From assembly GCA_012520945.1 (NCBI GenBank), contig JAAYNH010000072.1, positions 1 to 53,233 of the forward strand: a stretch of DNA of 53,233 bases, given 5' to 3'. How positions within the stretch are numbered: position 1 is the first letter of the stretch; each line of letters starts with the position of its first letter. Of this stretch, positions 8,152 to 16,813 are shown in pieces. The notes below the pieces were generated by a model. It did not search any database and was not told the DNA's origin. It saw only the letters and a list, made by a program, of their open reading frames with translations. This stretch comes from Treponema sp. GTDB lineage: Bacteria; Spirochaetota; Spirochaetia; Treponematales; Treponemataceae. Made by a program: the position numbers and the translations under genes.

Positions 8152-9369
8152 TTAAATAACGTCATATCGTTCAACATCTTTTTCATAATCAACGCCTTCA
8201 ATATCAAAACCACTTGTTGCTAAAAAGTCATGACGGTAGCCTATCAAATCAGTAACTTCATAAATATTATTTTCATTTACCTTTGGCATAATTTCGTTTA
8301 CACGTTTTTGTACTTCACTACTCATTTCCCAATCATCAATGCGTATTAAATTATTTTCATCAACAGGAACACTTGCGTCACCATTTTTATTTTTAACATA
8401 AAGACGTTCTGCAAAAAGACGATTAATTTGTTCAATACAACCTTCATGGTTACCCATTTCTTTCATAACTTTAAATAGTACGGAAAGATAAAGTGGAATA
8501 ATCGGAATTACACTACTGGAGCGCGTTACCAAACCTTTGTTTACAGAAACAAATGCTTGACCACCAAAATTTTTCATTTTCTCTGTTAATATTTTTGCAG
8601 TTTTTTCCAAATGTTCTTTTGCTTTCCCAATTGTTCCGCGTCTGTAAATTGCTTGTGAAACTTCCGGCCCAATGTATGAATATGCAACTGTCATACAATT
8701 TTTTTCCAAAACATCTGCTGCACTTAATTGGTCAATCCATCTTTCCCAATCTTCCCCACCCATAACTTTTACAGTTGCATCTGCTTCTTCTTGAGTTGCT
8801 TTTTCTGCCGTAATTGTTTTTATTGTGCCAGTCATCGTGTCAATTGTTACTCCTGTAAATTCTGCACCAAAAGGTTTAAGCACAGAACGATACATTACTC
8901 CATCACTCGGATCTGTTCGAACAGGACTAGCAAGCGAATAAACAACTAAATCAAATTTCATATTATTCGATTTAGCCGCTTCAATAACTTGAGTTTTAAT
9001 TTCATCGGAAAAAGCATCTCCGTCAATAGTAATTGATTTGTATCCAGCTTTTTTTGCTTCCATATCAAAAGCTAAATTATTATACCAGCCCGGTGTTCCG
9101 AATTTTTTTTCCGTTCCTTCTTTTTCCAAGGACACACCAATTGTATCTGCACCATAGGCAAAAGTTGCAACAATGCGACTTGCCAAACCGTATCCGTTTG
9201 AGCAACCAAGCACTAAAACGTTTTTTATCTGTTTGTGCTTACCTGCAAGTTTTGCATACTTTGCTTTTTCTTTTTTTGTATATTCAATTTGATTCAACAC
9301 CGCTTGTTTACATCCCTGTGGATGTGCATTCAAACAAATGTTATTTCGCACCATAGGTTTTACACTCAT
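8152..9369 (-). CDS. fabV: Trans-2-enoyl-ACP/CoA reductase, FabV/Ter family
   Basis: A 405-residue NADH-dependent reductase related to Treponema denticola Ter. The family start (MVRNNICLNAHPQGCK), the cofactor loop VLVLGCSNGYGLASRI and the active-site pattern Y-x8-K (the tyrosine of QAIYRRGTIGKAK) are all present. As the only enoyl reductase in a cluster holding every other elongation enzyme, it most likely does the last step of the fatty-acid cycle. Ter enzymes in this group can also reduce crotonyl-CoA for butyrate formation, so a double role is possible. Confidence 0.93.
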   Translation of the reverse strand: MSVKPMVRNNICLNAHPQGCKQAVLNQIEYTKKEKAKYAKLAGKHKQIKNVLVLGCSNGYGLASRIVATFAYGADTIGVSLEKEGTEKKFGTPGWYNNLAFDMEAKKAGYKSITIDGDAFSDEIKTQVIEAAKSNNMKFDLVVYSLASPVRTDPSDGVMYRSVLKPFGAEFTGVTIDTMTGTIKTITAEKATQEEADATVKVMGGEDWERWIDQLSAADVLEKNCMTVAYSYIGPEVSQAIYRRGTIGKAKEHLEKTAKILTEKMKNFGGQAFVSVNKGLVTRSSSVIPIIPLYLSVLFKVMKEMGNHEGCIEQINRLFAERLYVKNKNGDASVPVDENNLIRIDDWEMSSEVQKRVNEIMPKVNENNIYEVTDLIGYRHDFLATSGFDIEGVDYEKDVERYDVI

Positions 9370-9414
9370 ATCTGCATTCCTTATTTGTTCTTTATAATTT
9401 ATTTTTCAAAGCAA

Positions 9415-9843
9415 TTACGCTTTACCTACAAGACACATCCATTCTGCTTCCGCTGCAATTTGCTTGCCTACATATGCAACGCCGGATTGCTTTATCATTT
9501 TTTTTGACACACGTAAATTTTTTATTTCTATGCGTACCTTGTCATTTGGTCTAACTTGATTTCTAAACTTAACTTTATCAACCGTTGCCAAAAAAAACAA
9601 ACTACCTTTTTCAAAAATATTTTGAAAACTCAGTGCTGCTCCTCCTGCTTGCGCCATTGTCTCAACAAGAATCACTCCCGGTACAACAGGATATTCGGGA
9701 AAGTGACCTTTGAAAAAAAATTCATCTTCGGTAAAAATATGTTCACTAACCGAACCGTTTTCATTACAACTCAAAATTTCATCTACAAACAAAAACGGTT
9801 TTCTGTGTGGCAATAAACTTTCAATATCTTTTGTTATGCTCAT
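9415..9843 (-). CDS. fabZ: 3-hydroxyacyl-ACP dehydratase
   Basis: A 142-residue hot-dog-fold enzyme that dehydrates 3-hydroxyacyl-ACP. The catalytic histidine is in KGHFPEYPVVPG (H47) and the acidic partner in GVILVETMAQAGG (E61). Length is normal. A Shine-Dalgarno site (AAAGGA) precedes the ATG. It lies between fabF and fabV in the cluster. Confidence 0.95.
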   Translation of the reverse strand: MSITKDIESLLPHRKPFLFVDEILSCNENGSVSEHIFTEDEFFFKGHFPEYPVVPGVILVETMAQAGGAALSFQNIFEKGSLFFLATVDKVKFRNQVRPNDKVRIEIKNLRVSKKMIKQSGVAYVGKQIAAEAEWMCLVGKA

Positions 9844-9887
9844 ATCTATTTTCCTTTATTCATATCTTCATAAAAACATTTTTTTGT

Positions 9888-11138
9888 TTATTTAACTTTT
9901 TTAAAAATAACAACTCCATTATGTCCTCCAAAACCTAAAGAGCCGGATGCCACACAATTTATTTCATCTTTTGCAACAACAGATTTATTTGGAACATAAT
10001 CTAAGTCACATCCGTTTTCTAAATCAGGATTTTCCAAGTTAATCGTTGGAGGATAAACACCATCTTGAATAGCTTTTACGCAGAACAATGCTTCCAATGC
10101 TCCAGCTGCACCAAGACAGTGTCCGGTCATACTTTTTGTTGATGACACTTTTATTTTATAAGCATGCTCTCCAAATGCTTTTTTTATCATTGCTGTTTCT
10201 GCAGGGTCGTTTACCGGTGTTGAAGTTCCATGTGCATTATAATATTGAACATCTTGCGGTTTTACATTTGCATCTTTCATTGCAAGAATCATCGCCTTTG
10301 CACCGCCGTCGCCACTTGGATCAGGGCTTGTAATGTGATACGCGTCAGATGAGCCGCCATAACCTGCAAATTCACAATAAATTTTTGCTCCACGTGCTTT
10401 TGCATGTTCATACTCTTCTAAAATTAAAATAGCGGCTCCTTCTGCCATTATAAAACCTTCACGTGCAGAGTCAAAAGGGCGACTCGCTTTTTCCGGACAA
10501 TCATTATAACTTGAAGCCAATGTTTTCAAAACAGAAAAACCACCTATTCCAAAACCGTTAATCGAACCTTCCGTTCCGCCGGCAACACAAACATCGTAGC
10601 GACCACTTCTTATTTGATCTAATGCAACACCAAGAGCATCCGTTGAAGAAGCACATGCCGTTTGTAAATTAAATGCAGTCCCTTTAATTCCAAAAAGCAT
10701 ACTTATATTTCCCGGACCTTCATTTCCAATCATCATAGGAACAGTTAGAGGCGGTATACGTGATGCACCGGCTTCAAAATATTTTTTCATTGACTGCTCA
10801 ATAACTTCAAAACCACCAATGCCATTTCCAAGCATAATTGATGTTCTGTCTGCATCAATATTTTCCTTTGTCAAACCGGCATCTTCCAATGCTTGTGCAG
10901 TTGCAACCGTAGCGAATTGACAAAAGCGTGCCATCTTACGTGCCTCTTTTTTATCAATCCAATTTGATGCATCGAAATTTTTTACTTCACCTGCAATCTT
11001 CACACTAAAATCTGTAGTGTCAAAAAGTGTTATTTTTGAAATTCCACTCTTGCCCGCTTTAATATTTACCCATGTTTCTTCAACACTATTCCCAAGAGGA
11101 CTCACACAACCAAGCCCGGTCACAACAACTTTTCTCAT
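9888..11138 (-). CDS. fabF: 3-oxoacyl-ACP synthase II
   Basis: A 416-residue condensing enzyme that elongates acyl-ACP with malonyl-ACP. The catalytic triad is complete: C162 (QTACASSTDA), H303 (NAHGTSTPVND) and H340 (KSMTGHCLGAAG). A strong Shine-Dalgarno site (AGGAG) precedes the ATG, 17 bp after the fabG stop. It is the only elongating synthase in the cluster; no FabB is seen. Confidence 0.97.
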   Translation of the reverse strand: MRKVVVTGLGCVSPLGNSVEETWVNIKAGKSGISKITLFDTTDFSVKIAGEVKNFDASNWIDKKEARKMARFCQFATVATAQALEDAGLTKENIDADRTSIMLGNGIGGFEVIEQSMKKYFEAGASRIPPLTVPMMIGNEGPGNISMLFGIKGTAFNLQTACASSTDALGVALDQIRSGRYDVCVAGGTEGSINGFGIGGFSVLKTLASSYNDCPEKASRPFDSAREGFIMAEGAAILILEEYEHAKARGAKIYCEFAGYGGSSDAYHITSPDPSGDGGAKAMILAMKDANVKPQDVQYYNAHGTSTPVNDPAETAMIKKAFGEHAYKIKVSSTKSMTGHCLGAAGALEALFCVKAIQDGVYPPTINLENPDLENGCDLDYVPNKSVVAKDEINCVASGSLGFGGHNGVVIFKKVK

Positions 11139-11155
11139 TTTTTTCTCCTATCGTT

Positions 11156-11899
11156 TTAGCAGCCCATGCCACCGTCTACTCCAAGCACTTGTCCCGTAAT
11201 ATATGTTGATAAATCAGACGCCAAAAAAACCGCTGCATTTGCAACATCCGTTACAACGCCAACACGTTTCATCGGAACGCCTTCAATCATACTTTGTTTT
11301 AATGCTTCAGGCAAAACATCAGTCATATCGGTTTGGATAAATCCGGGTGCAATTGCATTTACACGCACACCTCGGCTACCTGTCTCCTTTGCCAAACTTT
11401 TTGTTAAACCGATAAGCCCTGCTTTACTTGCGGCATAATTTGTTTGCCCTGCTTGTCCGTGAATTCCAACAATGCTTGACATATTTATTATGGAGCCACT
11501 TCTTTTTTTAATCATATCGCCGGAAACAATTTGACAAGCCAAAAATGCACTTGTTAAATTCACTTGAATTACATTTGACCAATCTTCAATTTTCATTCTA
11601 AAAGATAAAGTGTCTTTTGTAATTCCCGCATTATTCACTAAAATATCGAATCCGCCCGATTGATTCATTGCTTCTTTAATTACACTTGTCCAACTTTCAT
11701 TGTCTGTGGCATTTCCATAAAGCTCAACAAAACTTGAACCATATTCTTTTGCAACCGTTTCCAATTCTTCTTTACTTGCAGAAAGTTTTGAACAAACGCC
11801 CCAAACGGAACAATCTTCTTGCAAAAATCTTTTTACAACTTCTTTTCCAATGCCTCTACTTGAACCGGTAACAAGGGCTTTTTTTCCTTTTAGTAACAT
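11156..11899 (-). CDS. fabG: 3-oxoacyl-ACP reductase
   Basis: A 247-residue short-chain dehydrogenase that reduces 3-oxoacyl-ACP with NADPH. It has the cofactor motif TGSSRGIG (11-18), NNAG (89-92), the catalytic serine region MSSIVG and YAASK (Y155, K159), and ends with the family's ITGQVLGVDGGMGC. A Shine-Dalgarno site (AAAGGA) precedes the ATG. It sits between fabD and fabF, as in most FAS II clusters. Confidence 0.95.
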   Translation of the reverse strand: MLLKGKKALVTGSSRGIGKEVVKRFLQEDCSVWGVCSKLSASKEELETVAKEYGSSFVELYGNATDNESWTSVIKEAMNQSGGFDILVNNAGITKDTLSFRMKIEDWSNVIQVNLTSAFLACQIVSGDMIKKRSGSIINMSSIVGIHGQAGQTNYAASKAGLIGLTKSLAKETGSRGVRVNAIAPGFIQTDMTDVLPEALKQSMIEGVPMKRVGVVTDVANAAVFLASDLSTYITGQVLGVDGGMGC

Positions 11900-11932
11900 A
11901 ATCTTAATATCCTTTTTCCGTATTTTTATATA

Positions 11933-12907
11933 TTAAATTTCAACAATGTTTACACTAATGTTTTCTGCATAACCGGAGTCTCTCCACAAACCAGCCAATA
12001 CATTTCCCGGTCCTACTTCATAAATTTTCCAATAATCAGAACAATTCGGATTTTTATAATCAATCATATTTGCAATAACTTCACTTTCTTGTGTCCAACG
12101 AACACCTTCTACAAAATGTTTAAGCAAGTTTGATTTTATTTCTTTTGGATTTTTTACAACATTCCCGGTAACATTAGATAAAAGTATTTTTGTCGGTTCA
12201 TTAAATTCAACATTTTCCATGATAGGCTCAAAAGCATTTGCAGCTTTTTTCATTAACGGACTATGAAACGGACCGGCAACTTTCAAACGAATTACACGAC
12301 GGGCACCACCATCTTTTAACACAGCTTCCGCTTTTTCCAAGCCTTCGCTTGTTCCGGCTATGACCGTTTGTTTCAGGCTATTCCAATTTGCAACAAAAAC
12401 ATCTTTACCATTAGCACCTTCCGGTATTGAATCTACTACGGCAACAACCTTTTCAGGACTCAGCCCAATAACCGCTGTCATACCTGGAAGATTACCATCA
12501 ACAGAAGTTGTGGCTATTTCATCACAAACTTTTTGCATAATTTTTCCGCGTTGCCATACAAGATAAATTGTATCTTCCATGGATAAAACACCACTTCCGT
12601 AAAGAGCGGCAAATTCTCCCAAACTAAATCCTGCAAAAACGTCTCCTTCTGTCCCGCAAACTTTCAAGCTAGCAGTTAAGGCCAGCTCCATAACACATAT
12701 TGCTATTTGACTTCTGTCACTTCTTGCCAATTCTTCTGCAGAAATTTCCCACATATATTTACGGATATTTTCACCCGTTATTTTCTCTGCCAGAGCGATA
12801 ACATCATTTGCTGCAACAGAGTCTTCACTGCCTTTTTGACAAAACTCTTTCAGCATGCCTGAAAACTGTGCTCCTTGCCCCGGATACAAAAATATATTTT
12901 TCTTCAT
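11933..12907 (-). CDS. fabD: Malonyl-CoA:ACP transacylase
   Basis: A 324-residue acyltransferase that loads malonate on acyl carrier protein. It has YPGQGAQ near the N-terminus, the nucleophile motif GFSLGEF (S95) and the catalytic histidine in GPFHSPLMKKA (H215). A Shine-Dalgarno site (AAGGAAAG) precedes the ATG. A promoter in the 113-bp gap upstream suggests that fabD and the genes after it can be transcribed separately from fabH. Confidence 0.95.
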   Translation of the reverse strand: MKKNIFLYPGQGAQFSGMLKEFCQKGSEDSVAANDVIALAEKITGENIRKYMWEISAEELARSDRSQIAICVMELALTASLKVCGTEGDVFAGFSLGEFAALYGSGVLSMEDTIYLVWQRGKIMQKVCDEIATTSVDGNLPGMTAVIGLSPEKVVAVVDSIPEGANGKDVFVANWNSLKQTVIAGTSEGLEKAEAVLKDGGARRVIRLKVAGPFHSPLMKKAANAFEPIMENVEFNEPTKILLSNVTGNVVKNPKEIKSNLLKHFVEGVRWTQESEVIANMIDYKNPNCSDYWKIYEVGPGNVLAGLWRDSGYAENISVNIVEI

Positions 12908-12958
12908 TTAACTTTCCTTGATGACATTTTTACAATGTTTTGTCATTTTAGATATATA

Positions 12959-12999
12959 AAGAATAACACTTTTACAAAATTTGTCAAGGTGTTATTCTT
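12959..12999. promoter_or_regulatory. fabD promoter spanned by an 11-bp inverted repeat (candidate operator)
   Basis: On the minus strand TTGACA (12987-12982), 16 bp, TATTCT (12965-12960) predicts a start near 12953 and a leader of about 46 nt. The perfect 11-bp arms AAGAATAACAC (12959-12969) and GTGTTATTCTT (12989-12999) frame this promoter: one covers the -10 hexamer, the other lies just upstream of the -35. Arm centres are 30 bp apart, close to three helical turns. A second shorter repeat (ATGACA 12921-12926, TGTCAT 12941-12946) lies in the leader. Position over the promoter of a fatty-acid operon suggests a regulator site. It does not match FapR or FabT sites as I know them. Confidence 0.5.
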
Positions 13000-13020
13000 A
13001 TATTTTTTTTGATGTTATTT

Positions 13021-14016
13021 TTAAGTACGTAAAATAGCACCCGCCCAAGTAAGCCCCGCACCAAAAGCCGCAAAAACAATTGTCATGCCCGGTTTTATAC
13101 GTTTATCTTTTATATAACTTGACAATGTCATTGGAATACAAGCACTTGATGTATTTCCATAATTTGCTAAATTTAAAATTATTTTTTCTTCAGGTAATTT
13201 TGCACGTTTACCTGCTGCTTTTAAAATACGTTCGTTGGCTTGATGGCATAAAAAATAGTCCACATCATCAACAGACAAATTTTCTTTTTCCATCAAATCC
13301 ATAAGCGTTTTTGCCATAATGCCAACAGCAAAATTATACACTGCACGACCGTCCATTTTAATTTTGCCGTCTTCCCCGCCATAAAGTGCAGAAACTCCTG
13401 TTCCATCAGTACCTAAAATAAACGAAGTAAAACCACGCTCTGTAATTTTTTCACCAACCGCTTGTTCGTTTTCTAACAAAACCGCTCCGGAACCGTCACC
13501 AAATAAAATACACGAACCGCGATCTTGCCAGTCCACAATTTTACTTAATAACTCCGCTCCACAAACAAGAGCATATTTATAATTATGCCGTTCCATCAAA
13601 CCACAAGCCACATCCATTGCATACAAAAAACCCGAACAAGCGGCATTTAAATCAAAAGCCGCTGCATTTGTACAACCTAATTCTCTTTGTAAAACACAAG
13701 CTGTTGCCGGTAAACACGGAAAATCAGGAGTAGCTGTTGACACAATAATCAAATCAATATCTTCCGGTCTAACCACTTTATGCGGAGAACTTTTCCCCAA
13801 ATCTTTTTCCGGATTGTTTGCATTTTTTAATGCTTCTTCGCATGCTTTTACGGCAAAATCAGAAGCCCTTTCATCATCTTTTGCAATGCGACGTTCTGAA
13901 ATGCCTGTATGACTTTTTATCCATTCATCACTTGTGTCAATAATAGTTGCCAATTCATCATTTGTTAAAATTTTTTCAGGTAATGCTTTACCGGCACTAC
14001 GTAAAATAATTCCCAT
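13021..14016 (-). CDS. fabH: 3-oxoacyl-ACP synthase III
   Basis: A 331-residue initiating condensing enzyme joining acetyl-CoA to malonyl-ACP. The triad is complete: C127 (NAACSGFLYAMD), H258 (CHQANERILKAAG) and N288 (NLANYGNTSSACIP). A small insertion around residues 70-85 (rich in Lys, Ser, Pro) makes it slightly longer than typical FabH. It is the first gene of the cluster, with its own promoter and a Shine-Dalgarno site (AAAGGGG). Confidence 0.96.
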   Translation of the reverse strand: MGIILRSAGKALPEKILTNDELATIIDTSDEWIKSHTGISERRIAKDDERASDFAVKACEEALKNANNPEKDLGKSSPHKVVRPEDIDLIIVSTATPDFPCLPATACVLQRELGCTNAAAFDLNAACSGFLYAMDVACGLMERHNYKYALVCGAELLSKIVDWQDRGSCILFGDGSGAVLLENEQAVGEKITERGFTSFILGTDGTGVSALYGGEDGKIKMDGRAVYNFAVGIMAKTLMDLMEKENLSVDDVDYFLCHQANERILKAAGKRAKLPEEKIILNLANYGNTSSACIPMTLSSYIKDKRIKPGMTIVFAAFGAGLTWAGAILRT

Positions 14017-14044
14017 ACTTTTCCCCTTTAAAATGTATTTTTAC

Positions 14045-14073
14045 AATATGACGTTTTTTGTTTATTTTGTCAA
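14045..14073 (-). promoter_or_regulatory. Promoter of fabH
   Basis: On the minus strand a consensus TTGACA (14073-14068) is followed after 17 bp by CATATT (14050-14045). It diverges from the mscS promoter about 85 bp away. Confidence 0.6.
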
Positions 14074-14157
14074 ACATAAACCTTCACTATTTAGACACAG
14101 ACAAAATAACAAAGGTTGCAACAATATTTAAAATAACATCTATAATAAAATTAAAAT

Positions 14158-14185
14158 TTGTTTTATACTTTACTTTACATATAAT
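14158..14185 (+). promoter_or_regulatory. Promoter of mscS
   Basis: TTGTTT (14158-14163), 16 bp, perfect TATAAT (14180-14185). The predicted start near 14192 lies beyond the in-frame ATG at 14189, which therefore cannot be the start codon. Confidence 0.65.
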
Positions 14186-14206
14186 TTAATGCTAAAGGAT
14201 ATTTTA

Positions 14207-15148
14207 ATGGACGAACAAACAGATATTTTTACTGAAAGCGTAAATACAGCTACAAAACTATTTAAAGATCAATCGTTAAATTTTATTAATTTTATAAAGT
14301 CATTTATGACTTGGGAAAATATGTTTAAAATTATTGGAGCAATTGCATTTATTTTTATTACTTGGATTATTTATAAAATTTTAATTCGCTCTGTAAAAAA
14401 AATTCCCGCTGGAAAAATCAATGATCAAGGTTACATGCTTTTAAGCCGTGGCATTAAATATGGTTTTTATACAATTATTGCAATGTATGTCTTGAATTTT
14501 TTTGGTGTTAAGCTTAGTGCTATTTGGGGAGCTGCAGGAATAGCCGGAATTGCATTAGGTTTTGCCGCACAAACTTCCGTGAGCAATTTAATTTCAGGGC
14601 TTTTCGTTTTAACGGAAGGTTCCGTGCATGTTGGCGACACAATTATTGTGGACGGAATTACCGGAGTAGTTGATGCAGTAAATTTATTATCGGTTCGCAT
14701 TCACACATATGACAATCAGATGGTGCGCATTCCAAACTCAACAATTATTAATTCAAACCTAATTAATAATTCATTTCATGACAAACGTCGCTTAACAATG
14801 GATATTTATTTGGAATTTGATACGGATCTACGTTTAGCCTTGGAGACAGTTATTACAGCGGTAAATAGATGCCCTACGGTTTTGTCAGATCCTGCTCCTG
14901 CAGCATGGATAAGCAGCTTTGGTGAATCAGGTGTAATTATTACTGCAGGCATTTGGTTCAAGCCTGAAAATTTTCGTCAAACAAGAACGGATTTTTATAT
15001 TAATATTTTAGAAGAATTTACGGAAGCAGGCATCAAAATTCCATATTCTAAAATGGACATTACAATTTTAAACAATGAAAAAAATAATAACTTAAATAAT
15101 GTAACAAAAAAAGAAGGTTTTGCTGACGCTAATGTTTTAAATAATTAA
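14207..15148 (+). CDS. Mechanosensitive ion channel, MscS family
   Basis: A 313-residue inner-membrane channel that opens under membrane tension to release solutes. Hydrophobic helices are seen near the N-terminus (IIGAIAFIFITWIIYKILI), then a second helix (YGFYTIIAMYVLNFFGV), then the Gly/Ala-rich pore helix (WGAAGIAGIALGFAAQTS), followed by the beta domain (GDTIIVDGITGVVDAVNLLS, VRIPNSTIINSNLINNS). The start at 14207 has AAAGGA at a good distance and is the first ATG inside the predicted transcript. It is a minimal three-helix MscS. A strong terminator follows, so it is a single-gene unit. Confidence 0.92.
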   Translation: MDEQTDIFTESVNTATKLFKDQSLNFINFIKSFMTWENMFKIIGAIAFIFITWIIYKILIRSVKKIPAGKINDQGYMLLSRGIKYGFYTIIAMYVLNFFGVKLSAIWGAAGIAGIALGFAAQTSVSNLISGLFVLTEGSVHVGDTIIVDGITGVVDAVNLLSVRIHTYDNQMVRIPNSTIINSNLINNSFHDKRRLTMDIYLEFDTDLRLALETVITAVNRCPTVLSDPAPAAWISSFGESGVIITAGIWFKPENFRQTRTDFYINILEEFTEAGIKIPYSKMDITILNNEKNNNLNNVTKKEGFADANVLNN

Positions 15149-15189
15149 TTTTTATAAAATTATTTTAACTATGTTTTTACTAATTACAT

Positions 15190-15239
15190 AAAAGCTGTTT
15201 CGACACTTTAATAAAGTAATTAACGGAGCAGCTTTTTTT
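15190..15239 (+). terminator. Intrinsic terminator after mscS
   Basis: A long stem starts with AAAAGCTG and closes with CAGCTTTT, extended by pairs including two G-U to about 13 bp. An inner ACTTT/AAAGT stem fills the loop, and a run of seven T follows on the plus strand. The A-rich 5' flank may let it work for the convergent MATE gene too. Confidence 0.8.
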
Positions 15240-15280
15240 GTGCTTTTATTTTCATTAAAAAAAGTTAGATCTTTATTTGC

Positions 15281-16630
15281 TCAAATCAAATGTTTTGTTT
15301 TCCATTTTCCGCTTTTAAATCTTATGCCAAAAAATATTGAACGCACAACCCAGTCTACCATCATTGCAACCCATACTGAAAGTGCTCCCAAGTTTGTTAA
15401 TCGTGCTAAAACATAACTGAGCCCAATCCGCACTGTCCACATTGAGACAATAGATGTTACCATAGTAAACTTGCCATCATTTGCCGCACGCAATGCATTA
15501 GGCAAAGAAAATGACAAAGGCCAAACAATTAAACACACTAAGCCGTGGCTCATGAGCATTTGCCAAGCGATAAATGACGCTTCTAAAGAAAGATTATACA
15601 AACGTATAATAGGTTTAAGGAAAATTAATATTGGGATATTTATTATCCACAATGACGCATATGCAACTTTCAGTAACTTATTTGTATAATGCTGAGCATC
15701 ATCAGGGCGACCTGCCCCAATGCATTGGCCGACTATTGTCAACATGCTCACACCAATTGCACTTGCGCTCATTACACCAAAAGACGCAATTGTATTTGCT
15801 GCCGCATTTGCCGCAATGGAAGCAGTTCCAAAAGTTGCTATTAAAGACAATACTAAAATTTTACCAATTTGAAAAATACTATTTTCAATTCCTGCGGGTA
15901 TGCCCACTTGCAAAATCCGTTTAATCAAAACAAAGTCGATGTTTACTTTTGTTATGCCTTGAATATTAATTATGTTTTTTATATTTTCTTTTTTGCTTGT
16001 CGGATTTTTGCTCAGTAAATATAATAACAAAATGGCGGCAAATGAACGCGCAATAAAAGTAGGAATTGCAACACCTTCTACTCCGCGTTTCATTACAAAA
16101 AGCATAATTGCATTACCTGTAACATTTATGATATTAACCAAAACTGCTGTGAGCATAGAAACTTTTGAATTTCCTTGTGCTCTAAAAAGGGCAGCACAAC
16201 CGTTGTAAAGCGCTACACTTGGTAATCCAATAAGCATATAGAAAAAATATGTAAGTGCATTTTCCATAACATCATTTTCAACAACACCAAAAATTAAAGA
16301 TAAAAGTCTTTGTCGCCCTATGAAACCGATTATCATAATTGCTATGGATAAAAAAACTATGGAATAAATCAGTTGCTTTGCAGTCTTGCCAGCCATTGTT
16401 AAATCTTTTTTTCCAATGTATTGCGAACAAACTACGGCACCACCCGTTGCAAGGGCCGCAAAGATTTGTTCTATCATTATAAAAATTTGGTCAACGAGGG
16501 ATACTCCTGAAACTGCAGCTTCTCCCAAAGTGCCAACCATGATTATATCAACAATACCAACTGTTATTGCTAAAAATCTTTCAATTATAAGTGGCCAAAT
16601 TAATAACCACAAATCTTTTTTTGAAAACAT
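15281..16630 (-). CDS. MATE family multidrug/metabolite exporter
   Basis: A 449-residue inner-membrane protein with about twelve hydrophobic helices and the two-fold repeat of the MATE family. N-terminal features are LIWPLIIERFLAITVGIVDIIMVG and GAAVVCSQYIG-type repeats (here TGGAVVCSQYIGKKD); the second half has ANAAANTIASFGVM and IVGQCIGAGRPDDA. MATE proteins use Na+ or H+ gradients to export cationic compounds; the substrate cannot be told from sequence. Only a weak ribosome site (AAAGAG) precedes the ATG and no clear promoter was found. It converges with mscS. Confidence 0.92.
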   Translation of the reverse strand: MFSKKDLWLLIWPLIIERFLAITVGIVDIIMVGTLGEAAVSGVSLVDQIFIMIEQIFAALATGGAVVCSQYIGKKDLTMAGKTAKQLIYSIVFLSIAIMIIGFIGRQRLLSLIFGVVENDVMENALTYFFYMLIGLPSVALYNGCAALFRAQGNSKVSMLTAVLVNIINVTGNAIMLFVMKRGVEGVAIPTFIARSFAAILLLYLLSKNPTSKKENIKNIINIQGITKVNIDFVLIKRILQVGIPAGIENSIFQIGKILVLSLIATFGTASIAANAAANTIASFGVMSASAIGVSMLTIVGQCIGAGRPDDAQHYTNKLLKVAYASLWIINIPILIFLKPIIRLYNLSLEASFIAWQMLMSHGLVCLIVWPLSFSLPNALRAANDGKFTMVTSIVSMWTVRIGLSYVLARLTNLGALSVWVAMMVDWVVRSIFFGIRFKSGKWKTKHLI

Positions 16631-16667
16631 AAATACTCTTTATAAAATAATTATTTTGCATTAAAAA

Positions 16668-16804
16668 ACCGTGCGTCGGATTGGAGGGGCGCAAATGAAG
16701 ATTGCGAAATTTTTTGAGCTGTCTTCATGTAGCGTTCACCCACAAGCACTGAGCTTGTGGGGAATGAGCGGATAGCGAACCCCGAAAAGCCGAAAAACGC
16801 ACCC
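16668..16804. repeat. GC-richer hairpin-rich intergenic element, probably a dispersed repeat
   Basis: Between the MATE gene and pta lies about 140 bp that is clearly richer in G and C than its surroundings and has no supportable reading frame. It holds a perfect 9-bp hairpin CCCACAAGC (16739-16747) / GCTTGTGGG (16753-16761) with a 5-nt loop, a 7-bp ATGAAGA/TCTTCAT repeat (16694-16727 region), and outer arms GTGCGT (16671-16676) / ACGCAC (16797-16802). Such base composition and nested palindromes are typical of non-coding mobile repeats spread through a genome. Only one copy is in this window, so the repeat status is inference. A small RNA is the alternative. Confidence 0.5.
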
Positions 16805-16813
16805 AAAAAAAAA

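Noticed and set aside
12959-12999. The inverted repeat as a plain terminator for fabH
   Set aside because: In the direction of fabH transcription the stem is not followed by a T-run, and a good promoter lies within it.
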